Positions 45,854 to 57,100 of a stretch of 64,000 nucleotides of DNA are shown piece after piece. Source of the DNA: Thalassia testudinum (lineage: Eukaryota > Streptophyta > Magnoliopsida > Alismatales > Hydrocharitaceae). A program made the position numbers and the translations under genes. Numbering within the stretch: the stretch's first letter is position 1; each line of letters starts with the position of its first letter. The stretch covers positions 89,060,001-89,124,000 of the forward strand of contig JAZHRO010000063.1 of NCBI GenBank assembly GCA_037157565.1, given 5' to 3'. A model generated the notes under the pieces. That model had not been told where the DNA came from. It did not search any database and saw only the letters and a list, made by a program, of their open reading frames with translations.

Positions 45854-45978
45854 AAAAGTGTCAAGAAGATGGTGTGGGAGCTATGGGCGCGGGGGAACCT
45901 CAACTGTTGGATCTTGATCCAACGGCTACGAGATGATGGGGTGCCTGTAGTCGTTGACAAACAGTGTTAGGTGGCCTT

Positions 45979-46000
45979 GATGGCACCACGTGGCACCATC
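45979..46000. promoter_or_regulatory. G-box palindrome, B right LTR
   Basis: GATGGCACCACGTGGCACCA and two more bases; CACGTG core intact where the left copy has CACATG. Confidence 0.62.
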
Positions 46001-46305
46001 TGGGCCATCCATCTTCTTTCTGTTGTAGAGATTGCCACGATGCTCGGATGAGATGATTCCTGCATTCCTCGACTACGATTGCTGATCCGAATCTATCTGT
46101 ACAGTCTGATTGCTCATCTGAGACCTGTTGCAATATGGTCTTGTTCACAATGTCATTAAACATTGATTATAAGAAATTTAAATGTAAAGATCATGCAATA
46201 TGCATGCAATGCTCCCAAACCCACCATAATATGACATTATCACACAAGTACCCTCGAAATTAACTCTAATTGATGATATTAACACTAATAATTGTGGAGT
46301 CAACA

Positions 46306-47247
46306 ATCATGCCACGTGTCAGTATAGTAGCTGGAGATCACGATGCTCGTGATCTGAGAACATGATGGATGCATGACTCTCATACATCTAATCCTCATCG
46401 GACGGTCAACGCGATGCCTTCGTAATGCTAGCGCGAGCTATGTGGTGCACGTGCATGTGTGTCGTGCACCCCACACAAGACTTGAATGCTTGTTGTGGCA
46501 AATCATTTGCCACAACCCTAATTCTCCACTATAAAAAGCCTTAACCCCTCCTCCTTGCAAACCATCCCTTCCTTCACCTCTCTCACCCACTGCAAAGCTT
46601 TAAAACTACCCTTGAGCTACTCTTAAGCCCGAGTTGCACCATTAGAGTAGGAAAATAATTTTATAATTCCCTCTCCCTCATCCCCTTCGTGGAGTTATCT
46701 CTGGCCATCTTCCCATCCCCATTCAAGGAAGTGGATCTGCCCTGCCTCATCCCTTCCTCACCTAGGTCCGTTCTCCTTCATCTAGCATCTCATCACCTTC
46801 TTCCAACTTACCTCGTCCCCCAAGCAGCCGTCGAGGGGGATTCTTCTCTCTCTACTCTTTTATTCGCTTTCGTAGTGTAGATTTCAATTCCTACACTATT
46901 TTTTGTAACGAACTTTTGTTTAAGCATTTATCTACAATTATATATATATTCCTCTCTCTCTCTTTCTTTAATTATCTACTTTCTAGACTAGTATTAGCTT
47001 AGATAATACTTCAACTTGATTTCCTGCTTATTTAAAATACCAAAAAAATTATAAAAGCAAACACGAAACATAAATAAAACAGATGTAGATTTTTATATAA
47101 TCAAACATTCACTTCCCCGTGTTCGACCCAGGACTCACCATCTCAATAATAAATTTTTATTTGACAGTCAGATTTTCCTGTGATTACTATGACTCAAATT
47201 CGCGAAACCCTAAACAATGTTTCCTCGCATGAATTTTTGACTTGTCA
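46306..47247 (+). repeat. C 5' LTR, second part
   Basis: Continues from 35966 after element B. It holds a TATA box (TATAAAAA, 46530-46537) and the U5 motif in plus orientation (TTCCCCGTGTTCGACCC, about 47113-47129), and ends TTGTCA before the primer site. The frame at 46689-46880 lies in the transcribed LTR part and is not convincing. Confidence 0.7.
46530..46537 (+). promoter_or_regulatory. TATA box of C LTR
   Basis: TATAAAAA after a CCACAACCC/CTCCAC context, followed by CTCC-rich sequence. It is separated from its upstream palindrome and tRNA-like module by the 10.3-kb B insertion. Confidence 0.6.
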
Positions 47248-47250
47248 TTT

Positions 47251-47267
47251 TGGCACCGTTGCCGCGG
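47251..47267 (+). other. C primer-binding site (tRNA-Asp type)
   Basis: TGGCACCGTTGCCGCGG, two differences from the tRNA-Asp complement, one a CpG transition. Confidence 0.82.
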
Positions 47268-47944
47268 AGGCAATAGTCTTAGATTTTTTTCCTCATTTTC
47301 TACCTTACTTATCCTTTATCTCACTTCTTTCCATTCTTATTGTGATTGCAAGTACTCTCCCGAGGCAAGCCAAAGCAGTAAGATTGGAGCAAAGTGCAGT
47401 TAGAGGATCTATAAGTATAAACCCCACTCCCCACCCATTAGGTTCATTTCATCACATAAATAACTCAAACCTAAATCAGCCTAGGTGTTTATATAAACCC
47501 TAGGAGAGATATTGGTTGTTTATTTGTCACTCCATCCACCTCATCCACCCAAATTAATTTAAATAAAGATACAAAAATATATATTCTTATCTGAATGTGG
47601 GATTGAATAAAAATATACACACCTTAAGCACCCACAAATTTCTAACCTAAGGTGCACTATCACTCTGATTCTACTACTTACCAAAATTTGATGTGTGGAT
47701 CTGGTACACCTTAACTCAAGACACAAATAAGTGAGTGGAAATTCAAATAGGCTAATCAGTCTGTGTGCCTCAATTAAGTGGTGCAATAGGTCGATTATTT
47801 GACTTATTTGGTTTGTACCACTTCATTAAAAATTGATTCATCAAGTAGTTTCCCCATAGGATTCAATTGTTAGGGCTGATCCAGACACTCCACATTATCT
47901 TTGATTTTTAAAGGAATATACATACAACTATGCTTTCAAAGCTT
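47268..47944 (+). other. C leader, first part
   Basis: Aligns by eye with A1 7891-8349 and flanks, including TTCTTATTGTGATTGCA and CCACCCATTAGG. Noncoding. Around 47760-47860 it is the uninterrupted counterpart of the G insertion site in A1. Confidence 0.6.
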
Positions 47945-49308
47945 AAAGCCTTCCTTCCCCTGGATGTTTCTCCTCACATGCCCTAGTCAAGGAGGTTATT
48001 TCCAACCCCTCCCAGGTGTAATTTCTTCATCATATCCCTAACCACATTCTTCACCAAATCCTCCACAACCCCCTTGCTGACTCCAAAGATGAACCTATTT
48101 GGTCTCCTTCCTCCCGTAGTAATTTCACTATCGCTTCTACCTGCCTTCTCAACTTCACTATTTCCACTCATCTCCTCATTTACTCCACCATTTGGAACCT
48201 CAAGCTACCCCTCTGCATGACCCTCCTGGTTTGGAGAATTATCCACGATTGGCTCCCCATGGAGGATCAAATTCAATGGAAAGGTATTTCCTTGGCTTCC
48301 AAGTGCTTTTGTTGTCCTACCAACCATAGGGTTGAAACCTTGCACCACCTCCTTCACTTCAGTGACATTTCCTTGACCATCTCCTCATGGACTTTCCATT
48401 GTGCACTCCTTCACCCTATCGTCCCCGATCGATTTCTCGACATCCTCAATGGGGCTCACCCTCACAAAGACTCTGAATCCATCAAAGGCTTGATCCTCTT
48501 CATTTGGTACCACACCTGGTGGGCCAAGAACAAATACAAGAATGAGGGTTTGGCCTTTAGGGAGATTCCTCACTTTCTGGACTTAACTAGAGGAAGTTCA
48601 AAATGGCCTCTTGGTTCCACCGCTTTCGTCCCACTCAATTTGCACTCTCTTGGGTCCGCCCCTCTCTAGGGTATAAGATTAACTTCTTTGTCTACTCCTC
48701 CAATCCATTCTCCTGTATTGCCTAGGTATCTCGTGATGCAATGGGTAATTTCTCTACAGCTGCCGTGGCTAAAATTCCGATCCTTAATTGTCACTTAGCT
48801 ACTCTCAGCGCCATCCATCACTTCCTTGATTTTTGGCCCCACAGAAGCATCCCTACTATCTTAGAGGTCGATTCCACGATGATTCACTTTTGGTGGAAAG
48901 GCAAGCTCAAAGTTCCCTAGACGGCTCGGTGGCACTATAACCAGGTCGATTCCCGCATGAACCACCACATGTCACTGCACTAAATTCACCCTGGTGTGAA
49001 TAGCTTGGCGAACCTGATTGCCTCTTCGGCAAGTGGGTCTTGGAGTTTCATCAATCTGGACCATGTTGACCCCAGAGCTAAAGGTAGTATTAGGCTAGAC
49101 AAAATTCACTTCCCTTATGCCATTGGGTGACTTTTGGTGTGCCCTGCTCTTTTTTCTCTCCTGTTGCTGGTTTTTGTACTTGGGCATGAGTCTCGGTCCT
49201 CTTTTTATGTAGCCGACAGGTTTTGGCCTAGTCCCCCTGCCATTTTTTGTTGCCTCCAAGGAGTGGGAGATGAATAAAATCTTCTCCTATTTTTGTTTAA
49301 AAAAAAAC
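47945..49308 (+). mobile_element. 5'-truncated LINE (L1-type) 3' end
   Basis: Flanked by 15-bp target duplicates that differ at one base (ATGCTTTCAAAGCTT at 47930-47944, ATGCTTTCAAAACTT at 49309-49323) and ending in an A-rich tail after AATAAA (49273-49278). It contains the zinc-binding segment that follows RT in plant LINEs and then an RNase H-like region. Only the 3' 1.4 kb was inserted, as is usual for target-primed reverse transcription. Confidence 0.85.
48217..48960 (+). pseudogene. LINE pol C-terminal fragment (zf-RVT and RNase H-like)
   Basis: The open piece 48217-48669 encodes WRIIHDWLPMEDQIQWKG, then LASKCFCC and ETLHHLLHF, the zf-RVT pattern (W..I...LP, C..C, H) found at the end of plant LINE ORF2. 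Reading continues upstream without a clear start because the element is truncated. Past 48669, MGNFSTAAVAKIPIL and LEVDSTMIHFWW resemble the RNase H-like domain of such LINEs, after at least one stop. RT itself is absent, so it cannot be active. Confidence 0.75.
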
Positions 49309-49323
49309 ATGCTTTCAAAACTT

Positions 49324-49855
49324 GGAGTGTTCCACTGAACCTAATTGAATAAACCTAACAATTGAACCCTAAAAGCTACTAAACAAGGTTAAACCTTAAA
49401 AGACAAATCACAAAACAACCTTGTTTGAAAACCCCAGTTGTTCATGCACACAAGCATTAACTGATTTTTAATGGAACAACCCATCTAAAGGGCCCATCAC
49501 ATTCTAGAGCACATGCAAACATAAGCCTAATTAAAATAGAGTAGACATTGGCCTTAAGGATTGACTCTTTTCAGGGCTCAGATTGAGATTTTTTTTGATT
49601 AATCTACTTCTACCGGTCACCTGATGTCTAGCTAGGGGAGCACTATGAAACAATAGTAGTTGGGGGTTATCAAAGGAACTTGAGGCATAAGACAAAAGAA
49701 GAATCTTCTCCCCAATTCCTCCCTTTGATTGGTTGGATTGACCGAGCAAAAAGTAGATCAAATTAGTTATAATCTTAAGTCGGGTTCTGAGAGTTTGTAG
49801 GTCTTTAGATTACCCGCTTAAGGATAGGCTTTGATTCTTTGTACTGTATGGCACC
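49324..49855 (+). other. C leader and start of its decayed ORF region
   Basis: Aligns by eye with A1 5330-5900 on the opposite strand (for example ATGTCTAGCTAGGGGAGCA and GGAGTTTGTAGGTCTTTAG). It ends at the GCACC target site of element 2 (49851-49855). Confidence 0.6.
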
Positions 49856-52623
49856 TATTCGCGCAGCTAGATCGTGTTTTAACAGATATCTCATTGTAAT
49901 ATAGATGAACTTTCCCCAAAAACAAATAAAAATTTATAACTCAAAAATCAAAGTATCCGAGGTCGAACACAGGGAGCATTCTGAGTATTCCAAAACTTGA
50001 GAACACAACTCTTTAACAAAAAGAAATGACTAGTTCAATAGAAGTGACAGGATAATGTTACGGAAAGAAATTGCTCAAAAAGAATTGGACGTTTGATATT
50101 GCATCAGACGTCTAAAGTTATCTCTCAGATTCTTTTCTTCTGTTTGTGATTTGCTCTGCTGTAGCTATGGTTTCTCCTTTTCTTTTTCTTCCTTAGCCGC
50201 TTCTACTCCTCTTCTTTTTCCTTCTCTTCTTGATTCTCTTCTTGCGGCTAAATCCTAGCTTTGCCTCTTCTTAGGTTGCCTTCTTCTTTTTCTTCCTCTT
50301 CTTCCTTTGCTTTCTTGCTTCTCCTCTTTGTCTGCCCCTTGATCTCTCTCTTCTTCTTTCTCTTGGTTTGCTACACCTCTGCTATTGGGTGTCCTTCTTC
50401 TTCTTCGCTTATAGCGACTAAGTCCCTGCTCCCTTCTCTTGCTACTTCCTCCTTAGCATCCTCTTCCTGCACAAGCACTATGCAACAAAACCTATTCCCC
50501 TACCCTCCTCACGCGTCTCTCTCTCTCAATCTCTCTTCGGTACGCTCTCCCAGAGCTGAGTTATCGGGTCGGTTGCGCACCCGGGTCCAGGTGCACCAGC
50601 ATGGGTGTGGTGCGTGAGGAGTGCTCAGGAGGATAGTCGGGTCAGGTTACCAGGTCCATGGGATGAAATCGCAAACGAGGCGTGTATAGGTGAGGAGGGA
50701 CCTCACCCCAGTGATTTGGAGGCGAAGAGACAATATCACAAAATCAATTTAAAGTACTCAAACAGGTCACTGCTTACCGAGGTGGGACTAAAGGTTCCAC
50801 CCGTTGCTGCTGGCAACTGCGGGAGAAAAGCTTCACGATTGGCGCAGATGCAGGTACACACCACCGTTTATCAGGCTAGGCTTGCGCACACTCACAACCC
50901 GCGCGGTCTAGAAGCCTGGGAGTGGTCGATTGTGGCCTGGAGCTGAAGAAAGTCGAGCTCGAGTCGTCGTTAATGGCGGCTGGAAGCTTGACCCTACATG
51001 ACATGAAAGGAAGCTTGCAGCTCTATCAGACCACAGGAGGACCTTCACCGTGTCACGACGAAGGTGTGGCGATCGGTGGCAGGCCGCGAGGTTGCCTAGG
51101 CGTGCATGCCTAGGTCATTTGTGGACAAAGTTATGGGTTAGGTCGGGGGAAGCATGGAGTGCGTGTGGCGTCCTGTGGATGGGTGGAAGGTGTTCAGTGG
51201 AGTGTGGCAGAGGTTGTGAGATGGGTGGTGAGACATGTGTGGGTGCGGAGTGACGGAGGCGTCTCACCGGAGAGTGGCCGGAGATGGGGAAGATGCGGGC
51301 GGACAGTGGCGGTCGAGCGGTGTTGTGTGAAATAGAATGAGGAAAATGAAAGAGTGGAAGACGGGGAGCTTATCTGGATCATTGGGAGCAAAGGGGGGGG
51401 CAGAGGAGATGGATGGCTCATTTGTGCCATCGTCGGAGAAGACGACCCTGAGGGAGATAACGGCGACGAGGAGGAGGACAGGAAGGCGTGCGCTGGTGCG
51501 GCGCGACACTGGAAGATGAGGTGGAGTGAACCCTGCTACTGGTATGGCAGCAGAGCGACGAGAGGGAGGAGGAAGAATTGTCGAAGCTTGCAAGCTAGTT
51601 GGCCGGAGAGAGGGGAGATGATATCTGGGGGATTCTGCAGCCAAAACAAGTCTAAGAGATTCGCGGAGGACCGGGGGTCCTCTTATAAGTGCTGGCCGAG
51701 CTTCTGGTGCATGGAGGGCAAGCCTTCTGCCACCGACTTCTTGCCAGAGAAGGAAGGTAGTTGGGGCTCCAGATCTCTCGTGCATTCGCATGAGAGATTG
51801 GATGGAAATCAAAGATTGTGATTGAGCTCAGATGGAAGGGGATTCCTCAAATAATCTCCCTTCCAAATCTGGGAGGAGATCTCTGAGGGATCAGGGATTA
51901 TTCCCCCTCCATTCCTCACCGGAGAAGGATTCCTCCCCATTAATGGCAAAGGGACCTTTTCGTAAGAGTGGCGAGGAAGCTAGGGGGGTTTGTGTAATGG
52001 TTTTCAAAAGATAGGGGCCAAAATGTAATTGGGTGTACTAATTTGCAAAGTAGGTCAAGATGACCTCCCCTTAGGTCCAAATTTTGGTAAAAACCTAATT
52101 TGGACCTAAGGAATTCAATGGTGAAGTTGCATTTTAGGTTTGACCTTGTTTGACTAGATATTTTGCATAAAAACTCAAATTAAGTCAATTGATAAGCTAG
52201 GACCCCAATTTAGGTCAAACTAGGTTCCAAAGGCCAAATTGAATGTTCTAAACCCTACAGGATATTTTTCCATGAATTTTAGAAGGTTTACTTGATTTTT
52301 ATCCTGACCATAACCTTGTTGAATTAAGCGGGTCTGTTTTAGGGTTACAAGATGTCATTTAATTCCTAGTTTGCACATAAACCCATTTCTGATTGAACCA
52401 ACCCACTTTTTATCTTATTCAGACCATTTGACCTATGTTCTACCTCTGAGAAATCTCATTTATGTACTGAAATGGTAAAATTGCAGTTTTAACCTTTATT
52501 TTATGTTTTCTTCTCAAAACACTTATTCCTTCAATTAAGCCCTCTTCTAAGTTATGTAGGAGCTTTTATTCTCTTTCTTGGGTCAAAATGAGCTAGTTAG
52601 AGCTCATGATGAGGCTCTCATCA
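49856..52623 (-). repeat. Element 2 3' LTR (left)
   Basis: Starts TATTCGCG (TG changed to TA) and ends CTCTCATCA. The last 17 bases form a hairpin (TGATGAG, GCT, CTCATCA). The U5 motif is at about 49962-49980, a CT-rich microsatellite-like stretch at 50175-50360, and a reverse TATA-like CTTATAAG at 51682-51689. Open frames across 50261-51821 lie in biased LTR sequence and are open in only one or both LTR copies without protein features. Confidence 0.92.
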
Positions 52624-52651
52624 TAACCCCATGCCTAGCTTTTGCTAGTCC
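52624..52651 (-). other. Element 2 polypurine tract module
   Basis: Minus strand: GGACTAGCAAAAGCTAGGCA then TGGGGTTA against the LTR. One purine of the tract has changed to T. Confidence 0.82.
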
Positions 52652-54199
52652 CTTAGCAAAATTTCAAGGTTTTAACTTCTGTTCTAGACCCTGAGTATCT
52701 GTCATCAGTTATGATAAGTGCTTTTCTTTTTCTTTTGTGATTATGTCAGAATGCCGACAATAGGCCTAGAGGTACTCAAGTATCAACCAAAATCCGGACC
52801 TGACCCACTTTAGCCTCAGTCTTCTGCAAAGGTTTTTAAGGCCCGCAAAAACTATCCTAGGGTTTGTTGGACTCTGCGGTTAAAGCACCCATGCTTGAGA
52901 CATTTTTAGCCTAGGTTCAGTTTGCAGTGCCTTTTTTTAAGAGAGAGATAGAAGATTTGTTTGTTTGGAGAGTTTCTCTCTCTTTTCTTTTTATTTCTAA
53001 CTTCGGATTGGCTTCTCAACATGGTCTGTATCGGATTCCTCGTCCCTATCATCAATCCTCAAGGGTCCCTGGCTATCGATGCTTCGAGATAGCACCACCC
53101 ATGGCAACCCCTAAAACCCTAGCTTTTAAGATTTCGACATAATCCTGCCCATGGCGTTCCGTGGCCGAATTCAAACCCTGGCGATCAACATTTCATGATA
53201 ATGACACCCATGATATCTGAACCAGCAGAGTGCTTACATGCCCCCAGTAAGATATTTAAATATCCTAAGAGATAAGCATCGAGGAGATGATATGTTGTTA
53301 TGCATCTTCGAGGGGAATTTCCCACCTCTCTGCACCGGGAACTCATCCAAATCAACTTGTGTTGATCGGCCGCTCCTAATCTAGGTGACTTTTTCAGAAC
53401 ATTGAAACGCTTTTTGTGTGATTTTGATATTTATGCGCACTGAACCAGACCGTGTGTGAAATGGGGTGCTTAGGTTACCGAATCCCACAAATCAAAGACC
53501 AGTTAACGAGGTCGAATACTTCTTAAGCCTTAGACCTAATACTTAAGCTTTGCATTTTCCCTAACCTCTTGAGGATTATCCTAATCTTAGCGGATACGTG
53601 AGTTTTTAAGCCTAAGAATCTAGCCCAAGAGGCCTAAGATCAGCGTTCCTGCTAATCTCTTTTTATGTCTCCTTAGCACTTTTCTTCTTTTTTTTTCTCT
53701 TTTCTTGATCTGGTCTAGAACTTCAGTTAATTCCTTAATCTTTTACTAATGACTATCTCTCTCTTTTTTTCATTTTGTGCTCCTTGTTTGGCATTTTTCT
53801 CTTTTCCTCCTCTCATTTTGTGTAGCCCAAAAAAATTTTTCTTTTTTTTGAGTTGAAACCTTTTCTTGATATTAATTTTCCTGACATTTTGCACTTTCAT
53901 ACCCCCTATGCCTAAGATTTGCAATGTCCCCATTGTAAATTGGGTGGGTTCAATTTCAGCTTAGTTCATGCATTAGGACAGGTGTTGGGTGGGCGAACAG
54001 GTCGAAGTGACTGTTGCGAACAATTTCTAATCTCGGGTAGGGGTACCTGAGGTGAAGTCGATTGTTCTAATGAATGAACCCTAAAGTGCAATATGAATTC
54101 CACGTAGAAATGTCAGAAAAGGTTTTAGGTTTTTCAAAGAATGACGGGTTGGCCCTTGTTAAGCACTGAGTTTTATACCATCGGCTGGGCACAATGAGC
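52652..54199 (-). other. Element 2 3' noncoding region
   Basis: No env-like ORF. It contains the second purine tract (53901-53934: GGGGACATTGCAAAT, then TTAGGCATAGGGGGTATG on the minus strand), about 1.28 kb before the LTR. Confidence 0.65.
53901..53934 (-). other. Element 2 second (internal) polypurine tract
   Basis: Same two-part motif as in element 1, with one G-to-A change in the G run (GCATAGGGGG). Confidence 0.58.
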
Positions 54200-57100
54200 T
54201 CAAGGAGAATGGAGGGTAAAGGATGACTCAACCAAATTTGTATCGATCATGTCAATGAACGGTTTGAGTCTTTGACCGTTCACAACAAAGGGTTCAAAAT
54301 CGTGGCTGAGTGGGTTGATTTCAATGGCTCCATTTCCAAAGATTTATCAGACTAGGTAGGGTCCGACCCACTTAGATCATAGCTTTCCTAGGAATAATTT
54401 CAATCGGGCATCAAAGAGTAAAACCTTTTGACCAGGATGAAAGATCTTTCTAGAAATGTGTTTGTCATGAAAAGATTTAACCCTTTCTTTGTAAATTCGC
54501 GAGTTCTCATACGGGTCATGGTGTAATTCATCGATATCGCTTATTTGAAGCTTTCTATGGGTTCCAACCTTAGAAAGATCTAAATTGCAGTTCTATACTG
54601 CCCAACAGGCTTTATGCTCCAATTCGACGAGGAGGTGACATGCCTTCCCGTACACCAGTCTGAAGGGAGACATACCTAATTGGGTCTTGTGGGCCATCCT
54701 ATAGGCCCACAATGCTTCCGGAAGCCAAGAAGACCAATCTTTTCTGTCAGGTCGAACAGTAACCTAAAGGATTTTCTTGATCTCTCAGTTTGATAGCTTA
54801 GCTAGACCATTAGTTTGAGGGTGGTAGGGAGTAGAGATTCGATGCGACACCTCGTATTTGGTCATCAGTGACCTGAGCAGAGTGTTTGTAAAATGGGTCC
54901 CTCCGTTGGAAATTATTGCTCATGGAATCCCGAACCTTGAGAAGATGTTTTGATGAATGAATTTGATAACAACCTTATGATTATTGGTTCGGGTTGGAAT
55001 GGCTTCTATCCACTTGGACACGTAGTCAACGGCGAGAAAGATGTATTCGAAGCCATTCGAGATAGGGAAGGGTCCCATAAAATCAATCCCCCAGATGTCA
55101 AAAATTTCGCATACCAGGATCGGCTGTAGAGGTATCATGTCTTGATGGCTCATGTTGCCCAAGGTCTGGCAATGAGTACATTCCTTACAGTGATAGTATG
55201 CATCCTTGAAAATTGTGGGCCAGTAAAAGACACACTGGAGGACTTTTGATGCGATTTTGTGTCCTGAGAAATGTCCACCACATGCCTGGTCAAGGCAAAA
55301 GGAGAGTATGTCTCTGATTTCTACTTCCGCGACACACCGTCGAATTATCTGATCAACACCAATGCGGAATAGATACGGGTCTTCCCACAGGTAATACTTG
55401 GCATCAGAACGCAATTTATCCTTCTTGGCCTTCGACCAATCAGACGGGATCTGATGTGATGCCAGGTAGTTCACTATATCTACGAACCATGGAAGCCTTG
55501 TATTGATAGTCAAGAGGTGCTCATCAGGAAAGTGTTCTGTGATGGGTCCAGAAGGGACAATTATTTCAGAAGGAAGGCGGGACAAGTGATCAGCTACCAC
55601 ATTTTGCTTTCCCGCTTTATCACGAATCTCGAGGTCAAATTCTTGCAACAGTAAGATCCATCGATTAATCGAGGTTTCACGTCCTTCCTTGCAAGGAGAT
55701 GCCTCACAGCTATGTGATCCGAGTATATGATAACACGAGAACCCAGACGGTATGATCTGAATTTTTCTAGGGCAAATACTACAGCTAGCAGTTCTTTCTC
55801 AGTAACCGTGTAGTTACACTGAGCCTCGTCCAGTGTTTTGCTAGCGTAGTAAATGACCACTGGTTTCCCATCAATTTTATGCCCCAAAATCGCTCCTACA
55901 GTGAAGTCAGATGCATCGCACATGATCTCAAAGGGTTGAGACCAATCATGGGACTGTAGGATCGGGGCTTGGGTGACTCGGTCACGTAGGATCTCAAATG
56001 CTTAAGTGCATTCCTTGGAAATTTCGAAAGGCACATCCTTGGAGAGAAGAGTGGTCAGGGGGTGCGCAATTTTTGAAAAATCAGGGATAAATCGACAGTA
56101 AAAATAGGTGTGCCCCAAAAAAGATTGGATGTCCTTAATCGAGCTAGGCATAGGGAGCTTGGAAATCAGGTTAACCTTAGCTCAATCAACTTAGATGCCT
56201 TTCTCCGAGATTAGATGTCCAGGACAATTCCCTCAGGCACCATGAAATGGCTCTTTTCCTAGGAAAGAACCAAATTCACATCGATACATCGCCTGAGTAT
56301 TTGGACCAAGTGTTGGAGGAAATCGTCAAATGATGCTCCAAAAACTAAAAAGTCATCCATGAAAACTTCCAGATAATCACCTACCATATCTTAGAATATG
56401 GCAAGCATGCATAACTGAAAGATTGCAGGTGCATTGCAAAGACTGAAAGGCATCCTTCGAAATGCGTACGTCCCGAAGGGGCAGGTGAATGTGGTCTTTT
56501 CTTGGTCTTCTGGATGGATTTCCACCTGGTTGTAACCGGAGTACCCGTCAAGAAAGCAAAAGAACCTATTTCCCGCTAGTTTCTTGAGGATCTAATCAAT
56601 AAACGGTAGTGGGAAATGGTCCTTCTTCGTGGAGGAATTGAGTCTTCTATAATCAATGCAGACTCTCCACGAGTTAGCTATTCGGGTAGGAATGACCTCT
56701 CCAATTTCAGTCGTGATGATGGTGAGTCCAACCTTTTTAGGCACCACTTGTATTGGACTCACCCAATGACTGTCAAAGTTCGGGTAGATGATCCCTGCAT
56801 CTAACCACTTTATGATCTCCTTTTTCATGACCTCCTGCAGGTTAGGGTTTAAACATCTCTACATTTCTCTTGAAGGTCGTGTGCCCTCTTCTGTGTAGAT
56901 TCGATGTGTGCAGTACGAAGGGCTTATTCCAGTCAAGTCATCGAGAGTCCATCCAATGGCTCTACAATGTTGCTGGAGAACAGTAATCAAACGAGATTCC
57001 TGATCAAGTGTGAGTCGGGAGTTGATAATCATAGGAAACGTCTGATTGGAACCCAAAAAGATGTACTTTAGATGCTCGGGAAGGGGCTTGAGTTCCAAGA

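Larger units (their letters stand above)
35967..46305 (-). mobile_element. Element B: non-autonomous LTR retrotransposon
   Basis: LTRs 35967-37311 and 44965-46305, polypurine tract next to the left LTR, primer site next to the right LTR, hence minus orientation. The internal region carries the same decayed ORF type as A1 and no pol. The flanks (attgc at 35962-35966, atcat at 46306-46310) do not match, so the target duplication has decayed or the ends were rearranged. It is inserted in the C LTR and holds two solo LTRs. Confidence 0.82.
44965..46305 (-). repeat. B 5' LTR (right)
   Basis: 1,341 bp, TGACCATCG to GTCAACA, aligned with 35967-37311 at roughly 90% by eye. TATA at 45488-45495, GA-rich microsatellite about 45145-45192. 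Confidence 0.85.

Noticed and set aside
35962..46310. Target duplication for element B
   Set aside because: attgc on the left and atcat on the right do not match convincingly, so none is claimed.
50261..51821. Frames of 107-182 codons in element 2 left LTR, with partners at 61189-62756
   Set aside because: Frames differ in length and extent between the two LTRs and follow from CT- or GA-biased sequence; no homology recognised.
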